Of a stretch of DNA of 63,908 bases, positions 36,058 through 43,466 are shown piece by piece. The notes under the pieces were generated by a model, which saw nothing but the letters and a program-made list of their open reading frames with translations, made no database searches and was not told the origin of the DNA. The DNA is from Bacteroidaceae bacterium. Lineage in GTDB: Bacteria > Bacteroidota > Bacteroidia > Bacteroidales > Bacteroidaceae. The DNA lies in NCBI GenBank assembly GCA_030843315.1, contig JAUUPT010000017.1:1-63908 (forward strand), given 5' to 3'. Numbering within the stretch: the first letter of the stretch is position 1; each line of letters starts with the position of its first letter. The translations under genes and the position numbers were made by a program.

Positions 36058-36234
36058 TTATACAATTGTTCGATTAAAATTTCTATCCCAGAAGCCTGCA
36101 ATGAGTTGCTCTATCTTTTCGCTGTTTTCATTTACAGGAAGTATAATCATAATATTATCATGTAATGAAATGATGAATCCTATAATCACCAAAATGATTA
36201 TCAAGATACCAGTCCTTTTCTTTGTTATCTGCAT
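36058..36234 (-). CDS. 58-residue single-span membrane peptide
   Basis: ATG at 36234 opens MQITKKRTGILIIILVIIG..., one transmembrane helix (about 9-24), then a polar tail ending FNRTIV. It is first in the small membrane operon, with a -7 box (TATCTTTG, minus strand) at 36252-36259. Function unknown; the tight packing supports a real gene. Confidence 0.5.
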   Translation of the reverse strand: MQITKKRTGILIIILVIIGFIISLHDNIMIILPVNENSEKIEQLIAGFWDRNFNRTIV

Positions 36235-36251
36235 GTCGTGTTCGTTTTGTG

Positions 36252-36259
36252 CAAAGATA
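36252..36259 (-). promoter_or_regulatory. -7 box of the small membrane protein operon
   Basis: Minus strand TATCTTTG followed by GC, 17 nt upstream of the 58-residue gene's start. Confidence 0.45.
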
Positions 36260-36380
36260 TCAAATTACAGAGATTTAATTCTACTCCTACCTGAAAAATC
36301 CCGAGATGAATTTGAAATCAAATGACAGATATGTGTGTATGAATCACCGCAAGGCTCATGTCCGGAAGTTCCATGCCATG

Positions 36381-37211
36381 TTATTTTTCCGGTTTCAAAG
36401 ATCCGTAGAAGAAGGCTGCTGTAGCGCCACCGTCTATCAGAAAGTCAGCACCTGTAATGAACACGCCTTTATCGCTCATCAGAAGTTCTGCTACATTAGC
36501 GACCTCATCCGCTGTCCCCGGACGGCCTGCAGGACATTTGGCAAACATATTCTTATAAAAATCCCCCCTCGGCCCGTTGAATTCATCTATTGCCAGCGGA
36601 GTTACGACAATTCCCGGAGAGATGGAATTTATTCGTGCTTTCTTTTGTCCCCACTTCACAGCTTCTGCCATTACGCGCTTCACATTGCAGCGTTTCGCCA
36701 TCTGATAGGCGTGCAACGTATCTTCAATATTCTCCGGTAGCAACACTTCAAGTTTCAGAAGTTCTTCTGTCGGAGTGGTAGCCAACTGTTCATCCACTTC
36801 CGCCGAAAGAGCTGGCATACGATATCCGGACTGGCTGGAGATAGTGACTCCTACACCGCCCTCTTTTATTACTTTACCGACTTCTTCCAGCAATACGGCT
36901 GTCCCGTACAAATCGACGTTCAAAATGGTCGCTATCGATGCCTGACTGGGAGAAACGCCTGCGGCATTTATCAGCATCGAAATCTCACCGTAGTTCTGCG
37001 CTTCGGCAATCAGGTCTCTGATAGAGTCCCTATACGAAAGATCCGTTTCTACAGAAACCGCATCAAAGCCAGCTTCATTCATAACCTTTGCGATAGCTTC
37101 GGCATTCTTCAACTTCTTGTCGCCAATCACAATTTTCTTTCCATATCCCATCCGGCGAGCAATCGCCATCCCAATCTGACCGGCACCGGTTAAAATCATT
37201 ACTTCTTTCAT
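36381..37211 (-). CDS. Short-chain dehydrogenase/reductase
   Basis: This 276-residue SDR has the Rossmann glycine motif TGAGQIG at about 8-14, NAAGVS, the catalytic region ISSQSGY with YQMAK (Tyr/Lys), and the C-terminal GPRGDFYKNMFAKCPAGRPGTADEVANVAELLMSDKGVFITGADFLIDGG. An insert of about 35 residues between the Ser region and YxxxK (SAEVDEQLATTPTEELLKL) is unusual. It is a cytoplasmic NAD(P)-dependent alcohol/ketone oxidoreductase with unknown substrate. It is 13 nt downstream of the membrane gene at 37225, in the same operon. Confidence 0.85.
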   Translation of the reverse strand: MKEVMILTGAGQIGMAIARRMGYGKKIVIGDKKLKNAEAIAKVMNEAGFDAVSVETDLSYRDSIRDLIAEAQNYGEISMLINAAGVSPSQASIATILNVDLYGTAVLLEEVGKVIKEGGVGVTISSQSGYRMPALSAEVDEQLATTPTEELLKLEVLLPENIEDTLHAYQMAKRCNVKRVMAEAVKWGQKKARINSISPGIVVTPLAIDEFNGPRGDFYKNMFAKCPAGRPGTADEVANVAELLMSDKGVFITGADFLIDGGATAAFFYGSLKPEK

Positions 37212-37224
37212 TGTGTGTCCTTAC

Positions 37225-37743
37225 TTATTTGCGAATTAAATATTTGATGAACAAATAACCGCCTATGATTTGCAGCATCATGCCCGGCAGACCGATACGG
37301 AAATCTTGTATGGCACTGTAGAAGTCGCCCTTCATACCCCATTCTCCCAATGTGCCAATGACCTGATAAGCCATGACTACAGCAAACAGAATAGGCAATG
37401 AAATGCGTTGGAAGCGGTATGCAGCCACTCCGGCGGCAACGGCAAGCAGTACGGACTTCAAGAGGATAGCAGGCAGAGCAATGGGCAACGGCATCCCGAA
37501 GAGCCACGAGTTGATAAGAGGCGAGGCGACGGCAGTAAGCAGTCCCACCTTCCAGCCATACTTATAAGCGCCAATCAAGGTGAAGAAATAGATAGGCAGC
37601 CAAGTTATTCCACCCTGCGGCATGAGATGAAATGCCTGCGGCAGGGCTATGTTGCCGAAAACGAATAACAAGGCTGCCAGATAAGTTCTCGCATTGCTGT
37701 AATCCAGCGAATAAAGTTTTACGGTTGTTGTTCCCATAATCAT
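37225..37743 (-). CDS. ECF-type or related small-molecule transporter membrane component
   Basis: This hydrophobic protein of about 172 residues has 5-6 helices (TYLAALLFVFGNIALPQ, GITWLPIYFFTLIGAYKYGWKVGLLTAVASPLINSWLFG, ALPAILLKSVLLAVAAGVAAY). The TWLPIYF/TLIGAYKYG..GLLTAVASPL pattern resembles ECF-transporter S components. The substrate cannot be read, and no ATPase is nearby. ATG at 37743 or 37737 may be used. It is co-transcribed with the SDR. Confidence 0.55.
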   Translation of the reverse strand: MIMGTTTVKLYSLDYSNARTYLAALLFVFGNIALPQAFHLMPQGGITWLPIYFFTLIGAYKYGWKVGLLTAVASPLINSWLFGMPLPIALPAILLKSVLLAVAAGVAAYRFQRISLPILFAVVMAYQVIGTLGEWGMKGDFYSAIQDFRIGLPGMMLQIIGGYLFIKYLIRK

Positions 37744-37792
37744 AATGTTTTTATTGTTTGAGATATTTTATATAAAGGTTTCTTTTTCTCGA

Positions 37793-38284
37793 TCACCGGT
37801 GAAATATTCCCTTGTCTTTTACCAATATTACTTTCAGCTGCGGGTCATGTAACATTCTGCGCCCGGTAGCCGATAACAAAAGCTGTAACTGGCTTTTCCT
37901 GTGCTCCCAGGTCAGCAAGTCCATGGAACGGGACAAATAACTTTTTATAGTTTCGTACCAATATCCGGGAAATGACAGGGCGCAAACGCTGCCTGTTACT
38001 ACGACCTCGCCAATGCGGTAGGTACGGGTAGTATCTACTACCTCTGGGGTAGAAGCATACGCAGAGGTGAACAAAGCGGCACACAGAATCATGCTTCCGG
38101 CTAATCGCTGTAAAGTTTGTCTGTTCTTTCTCATTCTTATTTTGATGATTTCCTTCCATTCCTGGTCGTACATGATAACGACTGTTCCCGCCACCGTATG
38201 GTTGCACTGCCATTTTTCTTCTGCTATACTCTTCACTATGAGAAAACGGATGGCTTGCGAGCGGTTGCTGAAACTGTTCCGGGC
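37793..38284 (-). pseudogene. Chimeric relic: NikR-like middle, TonB-receptor N-terminus, unknown tail
   Basis: Right after the flavodoxin stop, an open frame reads NSFSNRSQAIRFLIVKSIAEEKW...VAGTVVIMYDQEWKEIIK. This matches the end of the ribbon-helix-helix and the start of the metal-binding domain of NikR, without its first 22 or so and last 75 or so residues. It runs straight into MRKNRQTLQRLAGSMILCAALFTSAYAS, a signal peptide (ATG at 38137), and TYRIGEVVVTGS, the start of a TonB receptor plug. The last 62 residues match neither and end at 37793. I read it as deletion-fused remnants of nikR and a TonB receptor gene, perhaps once a nickel uptake pair. A 114-residue exported peptide could still be made. 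Confidence 0.55.
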
Positions 38285-38974
38285 TTATTTCTTCAACCCT
38301 TGTTCTTCCAGCCATTTCACCACGTATTCCTTGGCTTCGGACACACTTCGTGCGGAAACAGACGGGCCTTTGATTACTTTCGCATTCTTTTCCATCCCCG
38401 CTATCGTTTCCACCGACTGTGAGAAGCGGCTTCCTCCACTGGTGACAAACGGGATAATAGTCTTGCCGCTGAAATCATATTCATCGAAGAAGGAATAAAT
38501 CGCCATCGGCATATCATACCACCAGTTGGGATAGCCCACAAAGATGATGTCATAATCCTTCAGATTGTTGATATGTGTTGTCAGCTTGGGATGCTGTTTG
38601 GCCTCCGCTTCTGCTTTGGCGGCATCAATCAGTGCCTTGTGGGGAGCCGGATAGGTACGTTCGGTCTTGATGGCGAACAGCTCACCTCCGGTAGCTTCAC
38701 TGATGATATGTGCAATGTATTCCGTGTTACCGTAAAGTCTGCCATTCGAGATGACACGGCTGGCTCCCGTGTTGGCATCCGTTCCGTCCGGTTCGGGCCA
38801 GGTGAAGTAAGTCACCAGCACTTTACTTTCTGCTTGCACAGTGGCAGCATTATCTACGATGGCAACTTCCATAGGTGCTTCCTGCTTATTTTTTGTTTCT
38901 GCATGAACCCATAATAAGGTGGAACACAGCAATGCTACTGCTACAATTCCTGCTTTATAATAAATCTTTGTCAT
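38285..38974 (-). CDS. Exported flavodoxin-like protein
   Basis: This 229-residue protein has a clear type I signal peptide (IVAVALLCSTLLWVHA, cleavage at about 25). The flavodoxin fold begins KVLVTYFTWPEPD, where the FMN phosphate loop would be. GYPNWWYDMPMAIYSFFDEYDFSGKTIIPFVTSGGSRF covers the isoalloxazine loops, as in the flavodoxin_4 family. A periplasmic flavodoxin is unusual because electron donors there are few. It is transcribed from its own promoter (-7 box at 39016) below an ATTACRG direct repeat. Confidence 0.85.
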   Translation of the reverse strand: MTKIYYKAGIVAVALLCSTLLWVHAETKNKQEAPMEVAIVDNAATVQAESKVLVTYFTWPEPDGTDANTGASRVISNGRLYGNTEYIAHIISEATGGELFAIKTERTYPAPHKALIDAAKAEAEAKQHPKLTTHINNLKDYDIIFVGYPNWWYDMPMAIYSFFDEYDFSGKTIIPFVTSGGSRFSQSVETIAGMEKNAKVIKGPSVSARSVSEAKEYVVKWLEEQGLKK

Positions 38975-39015
38975 ACTGTTTTTCTTCAGTTTATATGTAT
39001 TGTCATCTCTTTTTG

Positions 39016-39081
39016 CAAAAGTACTGAACCTTATGGTTGTCGGTTGTAGACAGATTACAGGTTTTTGTACCTCTATTACTG
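39016..39081 (-). promoter_or_regulatory. Flavodoxin promoter with AraC-type direct repeat (site A)
   Basis: The -7 box TACTTTTG is the complement of 39016-39023. ATTACAG at 39054-39060 and ATTACTG at 39075-39081 lie 21 bp apart, with 30 nt between -7 and the first repeat. Confidence 0.65.
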
Positions 39082-39102
39082 TTTTTGAAACATTAGCTGT
39101 AA

Positions 39103-39951
39103 TTAGTCTGCCGGAACAAATGAACCGAGCATCCTTTCCTGGTCGGCAAGGGACATATTGAAGAATCTCTCTCCTTTATCCAATGCCCTGATTTCCCGCA
39201 TCTCCGAGTTCGTCAGGGAGAAGTCGAAGATATCAAAGTTCTCCCGGAGATGCTCCGGATTTGTGGACTTTGGGAAGACTACGTTCCCTTCCTGAATATG
39301 CCAACGGAGAATAATCTGCACATTGGTCTTGCCGTATTTCTGCCCCAGCCGTGTGAAAACCGGTTCGTTGATAAGGCTTGTATCTCCATGACCGATAGGA
39401 TACCAACTCTCAATTACTGTCCCACAGGAGGACACCCTTTGCTTGAGTGCTGATTGCTGGTAATACGGATGGCATTCCACCTGCAACACTGCTGGCTTGA
39501 TTTGGGCGTTTGATAAGATGTCTTCCAGTCTTTCCGACTCAAAGTTGCTAAGTCCGATGCTTCTAACTTTTCCTGAAGCCATTGCTTTTTCCATATCTTT
39601 CCATGCACCCAAGTAATCACCAAACTGCTGGTGGAGCAATAACAGGTCAATATAGTCTGTGTCCAGACGGGAGAGCATTTTGTCGATGGCTACGGTAGTT
39701 TTGCCAAGTCCATATTCGCTGGGCCAGAGCTTGGAGGTAATCCATATCTCTTCGCGGGCGATACCGCTTTTCTTTACCGCCGCACCCACACCGCGCTCAT
39801 TCTGATAGGCATGCGCCGTATCAATATGGCGATATCCAAGACGGAAGGCTTCAAGACAAGCCTTCTCGGTTTCTGCATCCCCTTTTATTTGATAGACGCC
39901 AAGGCCGAACTGGGGGATTTGTTTTCCATTGTTCAATGTTATATGTTTCAT
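39103..39951 (-). CDS. Aldo/keto reductase, cytoplasmic
   Basis: This 282-residue AKR has the catalytic tetrad in view: Asp in YRHIDTAHAY, Tyr in AYQNE, Lys in WITSKLW and His in LLLLHQQFG. The NADPH-binding end FPKSTNPEHLRENFDIFDF is present. It is a 2,5-diketogluconate-reductase-like carbonyl reductase of unknown substrate. It has no signal peptide, unlike the related relic at 41155-42145. It is last in the operon SnoaL - SnoaL lipoprotein - AKR. A GGAG ribosome site precedes the ATG. Confidence 0.9.
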   Translation of the reverse strand: MKHITLNNGKQIPQFGLGVYQIKGDAETEKACLEAFRLGYRHIDTAHAYQNERGVGAAVKKSGIAREEIWITSKLWPSEYGLGKTTVAIDKMLSRLDTDYIDLLLLHQQFGDYLGAWKDMEKAMASGKVRSIGLSNFESERLEDILSNAQIKPAVLQVECHPYYQQSALKQRVSSCGTVIESWYPIGHGDTSLINEPVFTRLGQKYGKTNVQIILRWHIQEGNVVFPKSTNPEHLRENFDIFDFSLTNSEMREIRALDKGERFFNMSLADQERMLGSFVPAD

Positions 39952-39996
39952 GATAATCTCCTTCGTTTGATTTTTAAATCCTTATTTATCCTTGTT

Positions 39997-40512
39997 TCAA
40001 TAATCATCCGACTGGGGCGGATTGATCCGAATCCAGTTGTCGCCTACTTTAGTCATATACATCGTAGTATTCAGCCGCCATGTGCCGCGCGAGCCCCAGA
40101 TACGGGCATCGATAACGGACGTGTAGCGGGCTATCGCACGGTCACCGGTTACTTCGATGGACTGATTTTGCCTCTCAATACTGTAATACCTCATTGTTTC
40201 GGCTGCTATCTCGTCCAGCCACTCTTGCTTGGTCTGAGTAGCTCCGGTGATATGTACCAATATCAAGTCATCAGCCATCAGGCTGCCAAGTGTTTCTACG
40301 TCTCGGTCAATCATTGCCCTGCACCAACGGTCGAGAGATGCAATGATTTCTTGTTCTTCCTGTGTCATATCCTCCAGGTCTTGTTGTTCCTGATTATTTT
40401 CTTCCGGCTGTGGGAGAAGATTTTCATCTTTGGCACAGGCGGTGAGAATAAATAAGACGCTAAATGCAAGCAACAGCCAAATATCTCTTATCGCTTTCAT
40501 GTTATTATTCAT
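39997..40512 (-). CDS. SnoaL/DUF4440-like lipoprotein
   Basis: This protein of about 171 residues has a lipobox (LAFSVLFILTACAKDE) and an acidic linker (QPEENNQEQQDLEDMTQEEQ), then an NTF2-like cone: IIASLDRWCRAMIDRDVETLGSLMADDLILVHITG and VGDNWIRINPPQSDDY. The fold hosts small ligands or acts as a non-enzymatic partner. ATG at 40512 overlaps the upstream stop (ATGAATAA), so coupling is likely; Met5 is the alternative. Confidence 0.8.
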   Translation of the reverse strand: MNNNMKAIRDIWLLLAFSVLFILTACAKDENLLPQPEENNQEQQDLEDMTQEEQEIIASLDRWCRAMIDRDVETLGSLMADDLILVHITGATQTKQEWLDEIAAETMRYYSIERQNQSIEVTGDRAIARYTSVIDARIWGSRGTWRLNTTMYMTKVGDNWIRINPPQSDDY

Positions 40513-41026
40513 TCAAAGCTCTGCGGTCTGCCCACACGAAGTTGGAGGTGCGTTTGGCTATCAGCCATTTGCCGTCCACACGCACGTATTCGTCATTGTA
40601 GCGAACACCTTGCATATTCATCATCTTCTTGCCGTTCTCGTTGCCTATCAGCACGACTTGGCAATAGCAGGTTCCGGTGGCCTTGTCGCCGTCTATCTTG
40701 ACAACCTGCTGCCCGTTGATGTGGTAAACCGTTTCAAAGCGGGAGAGGAACGCACCGAACCGCTCGGCCAGTTCCTTCCGTCCTTTCATGGTTGAAGTAT
40801 GCCCGTTGCTATGGGAATCCACGGTGGCATCCTCTGTGAAAAGTAGTACCTGTGTTTCCACATCCTTGACATCTGCCAGATTGGAGAATACGTCCACCAG
40901 CTCTTTCAGTGCCATTCTGTCTTCCAGTTCTTTCAGGGAGGCATTTGTTGCTTCCGTTATTTGGGCTGCGGCTGTGAACCAGCTGCTTGCCACCAATGCA
41001 ATTGTTACGATTAATGCTTTCATCAT
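40505..41026 (-). CDS. Exported SnoaL-like (NTF2 family) protein
   Basis: This 173-residue protein has a signal peptide (IVTIALVASSWFTAAAQ) and a SnoaL_4 domain: LEDRMALKELVDVFSNLADVKDVETQVLLFTEDATVDSHSNG, then RYNDEYVRVDGKWLIAKRTSNFVW. It is first in the operon, with a -7 box TTACTTTG at 41060-41067. It may be a secreted isomerase/hydratase-like or binding protein; no catalytic pair is certain. Confidence 0.8.
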   Translation of the reverse strand: MMKALIVTIALVASSWFTAAAQITEATNASLKELEDRMALKELVDVFSNLADVKDVETQVLLFTEDATVDSHSNGHTSTMKGRKELAERFGAFLSRFETVYHINGQQVVKIDGDKATGTCYCQVVLIGNENGKKMMNMQGVRYNDEYVRVDGKWLIAKRTSNFVWADRRALNE

Positions 41027-41059
41027 TCTTTGTTTTTATAGTTTTTAATTTCTTTTCTG

Positions 41060-41125
41060 CAAAGTAAGCGGATTCCATTCGTTTCCTTGTTTCACAAACC
41101 GCCCCGATACTTGCACGCTTTTCCG
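41060..41125 (-). promoter_or_regulatory. Promoter of the SnoaL-AKR operon with a candidate second AraC element
   Basis: The minus strand -7 box is TTACTTTG (41060-41067). Thirty nt further, at 41098, starts GC-N7-CTTGCAC-N4-TTTCCG on the plus strand. Its twin lies at the same distance upstream of the relic at 42175. Confidence 0.4.
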
Positions 41126-41154
41126 TATTTATGTACGGGCTTCATTCTTATCGC

Positions 41155-42145
41155 TTAATCATTCAGCTCATACCCTCCGAACTGGTTCTGTACCTGTTCC
41201 AGTGTCATATTGAAAATCTCCTCTCTGCATTGAGTGAACGGATGGTTTGTATCTCCTCATCGCTCAGGGCGAAGTCGAATACATGGATATTTTCCTCGAT
41301 ATAAGCCGGATTATCCGTTCCGGGGATGACAGCGAAGCCTTCCTGGATGTGCCAGCGGATGATGATTTGTGCGGCCGATTTACCATGGGCGGTGGCGATG
41401 CGGTTGATAGTGGGGTCGCGCAGTATCTCGTCGTTGCTTTCCCTTCCGCCGAGCGGGAACCAGCTTTCCAGTACGATATTGAGCGCTTTCAGTTTTTCCT
41501 GCCAATGTTTGCGCTGTGCGTAGGGGTGGCATTCTATCTGCATAGCAACTGGTTTTATAGTCATCTGCGCATAGAAGTCATCGAACAGTTGGTCGTTGAA
41601 ATCGAAATTGCTGATGCCGATGGCGCGGACTTTGCCTTGGGAAACGGCTTTCTCCAGTTCCCTCCAACAGCCCACGTAGTCGCCCACAGACTGGTGCAGA
41701 TAGACAAGGTCGATGTAGTCGGTGCCCAGACGGGCGAGCATCTTGTCGATGGCAGGCAGAGTTTTCCCCCCACCATACTCGTTTGGCCAAAGTTTGGAAG
41801 TAACCCATATCTCCTTGCGGGCACGCCGCTTTCCTTGATTGCCTGTCCGATGCTGCGCTCGTTGCCGTAGGCATGGGCGGTGTCTATATGACGGTAACCC
41901 ATCTTCAAGGCTGTCAGCACTGTATTTTTAGAAACATCTCCCTCCGGGATGCGGTAGGTCCCGATGCCGAATTGCGGCATGGTGAGGCCGTTGTTCAATT
42001 TCAGGCCGGGCACGTCTGTATCGGTCGCCGCTGCCGGGACATTGGTACTGTCCGTTGATTCGTACATGTAATGGTTACCTGCCAGGCAACTGCCGGTCCA
42101 AAGGATGGCGGCCATGGCTACTGCTAAAAATCTGTTTGTCTTCAT
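41155..42145 (-). pseudogene. Exported aldo/keto reductase broken by two frameshifts
   Basis: The start MKTNRFLAVAMAAILWTGSCLAG is a lipoprotein-like signal, followed by AKR sequence (MPQFGIGTYRIPEGD, YRHIDTAHAYGNE) up to VPA at about 41819. There one base is missing from a C-run, and the reading moves to KEIWVTSKLWPNEYGGGKTLPAIDKML in another frame. Near 41215 a second base is missing from a T-run; the true C-terminus FFNMTLEQVQNQFGGYELND lies beyond, ending at 41155. Both lesions are single-base losses in homopolymers, so either decay or sequencing error is possible. Repaired, it would be about 330 residues, with catalytic Asp, Tyr, Lys and His intact. Confidence 0.8.
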
Positions 42146-42174
42146 TTTTACTTATATATATTATAAAGTTCAAC

Positions 42175-42282
42175 TTACGTATTTGATGAACCGTGCCGGA
42201 TGGCGGGTTGGTACTCCTCGTCGAGCATATTGACGGGAAGGCCTTGTTTCAGCTTTGCGAAAATATCATTCTGATGTTCCAT
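42175..42282 (-). pseudogene. N-terminal stub resembling a sugar O-acetyltransferase
   Basis: ATG at 42282 opens 35 codons: MEHQNDIFAKLKQGLPVNMLDEEY.... This resembles the helical start of maltose-acetyltransferase-like hexapeptide proteins (DIFxxLxxGxPVxMxDxEY). It has the best promoter of the cluster (TATATTTG, complement of 42297-42304) and sits 29 nt before the AKR relic. The left-handed helix domain is gone. It could instead be a short leader peptide gene. Confidence 0.4.
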
Positions 42283-42296
42283 GATGATTTTTTTTG

Positions 42297-42362
42297 CAAA
42301 TATATCCGGCCTTTCAGGTTTGAATAATACATATTTTGCGGTAAACCTTTCACATCTTTCTG
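42297..42362 (-). promoter_or_regulatory. Promoter upstream of the stub and AKR relic, second AraC element
   Basis: The minus strand -7 box is TATATTTG (42297-42304). Thirty nt further starts a sequence with GC-N7-CTTTCAC-N3-TTTC in the same register as at 41098. Confidence 0.4.
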
Positions 42363-42458
42363 CTATTCGTTAAAAAACAGGCATTTGTAAACGGGGAAAG
42401 GAAATATGTATCAGGATTTCAGTATATTTGCTTTCAGTAGAAATCATTAGTAACAAAT

Positions 42459-43361
42459 ATGGGAACCTCAAAGTTAATGCAGCAGATGCAGGACTATTCA
42501 GAAAACATAGCCCGGCACGATTACCACGAAAGCGATGTGCTTCTTTTCAATACGGTTACGGACAAATGTATGCCGTCCGACTTTATCGGAAAATATCATA
42601 TCCACATTCTCTGCAATGCCGGAAGTGCGCAGTTCAGCTTTGGAGAAAGGACGTTCCGGATTGCCAAGGATAATCTGGTCATCTGGCAGATGAGTTCCGA
42701 GATTTACGATGTGCTCTATTCTGCGGATTTCGATGCCGACTTCCTGTTGGTATCTAAAGAGTTCCTCGGACAGTTCAATCCTGAAATGATATGGGCTATC
42801 AAAGGCTTTGTATTTATCAAGCTCAATCCGGTATTCCCGTTGACCGAGAAGGAACGGGCGTTGTGCGACCGTGATTTTGAACAGTTCCGGATGCGGTTGG
42901 CGGACAACCATATTTTCCGGACGGAGGTAATCGGACGATTGTTGCAGATATTCCTATTCGACATGTGGGATATTTATTCCCGTGAAATAGAACACGCAAA
43001 GGCAAGTGACATCACCGCCCACACCTTTCTGCGGTTCCAGGAGTTGGTGAGCCGGCATTGCAAGCAGGAACGCGAAGTGGCTTTTTACAGTGACAAGCTC
43101 TGCATCACGCCCAAGTATCTCTCGGAGGTGTGCCGCAAGGTCAGCAATATCCCGGCTTCGGAATGGATCAGTTATTATATGCGCTATGAACTGGTGAAGA
43201 TGCTTGACGATACGAGCTTGACGCTGGTTGAGATCTCGGACAGCCTTGCCTTTACCAGCACTTCCCATTTCAGCCGCTACGTAAAACGGCTACTGGGAGT
43301 GTCACCGTCGGAATACAGGCAGGAAGTGGAAAAGAAAGAACCGTCCCGGTCATTCCTCTGA
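42459..43361 (+). CDS. AraC family transcriptional regulator
   Basis: This 300-residue protein has a cupin-like N-terminus (HIHILCNAGSAQFSFGERTFRIAKDNLVIWQM, residues about 45-80). A C-terminal double HTH (about 200-292) has YSDKLCITPKYLSEVCRK and LVEISDSLAFTSTSHFSRYVKRLLGVSPSEYRQE. Its promoter has TATATTTG at 42423-42430. It is divergent from the AKR relic, so it likely controls the SnoaL/AKR genes. A terminator is built into its last codons. A degraded copy of this gene's 3' end lies at 50433-50560. Confidence 0.88.
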   Translation: MGTSKLMQQMQDYSENIARHDYHESDVLLFNTVTDKCMPSDFIGKYHIHILCNAGSAQFSFGERTFRIAKDNLVIWQMSSEIYDVLYSADFDADFLLVSKEFLGQFNPEMIWAIKGFVFIKLNPVFPLTEKERALCDRDFEQFRMRLADNHIFRTEVIGRLLQIFLFDMWDIYSREIEHAKASDITAHTFLRFQELVSRHCKQEREVAFYSDKLCITPKYLSEVCRKVSNIPASEWISYYMRYELVKMLDDTSLTLVEISDSLAFTSTSHFSRYVKRLLGVSPSEYRQEVEKKEPSRSFL

Positions 43362-43375
43362 ACAGACCGGGACGA
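43341..43375 (+). terminator. Terminator overlapping the AraC stop codon
   Basis: CGTCCCGGTC at 43342-43351 pairs with GACCGGGACG at 43365-43374. The stop codon lies in the loop. Confidence 0.6.
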
Positions 43376-43466
43376 TTGCGTCAACATCAAAAACAAACTT
43401 TTCTCTCTACTTAGCAAACTACATCAAAAAACATGAAACAAAAATAGTATTCATTCATACCTTACT

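Noticed and set aside
36264..36270. Single ATTACAG near the small membrane operon as a further regulon site
   Set aside because: There is no second copy at 21 bp and the distance to the -7 box is wrong (4 nt instead of 30).
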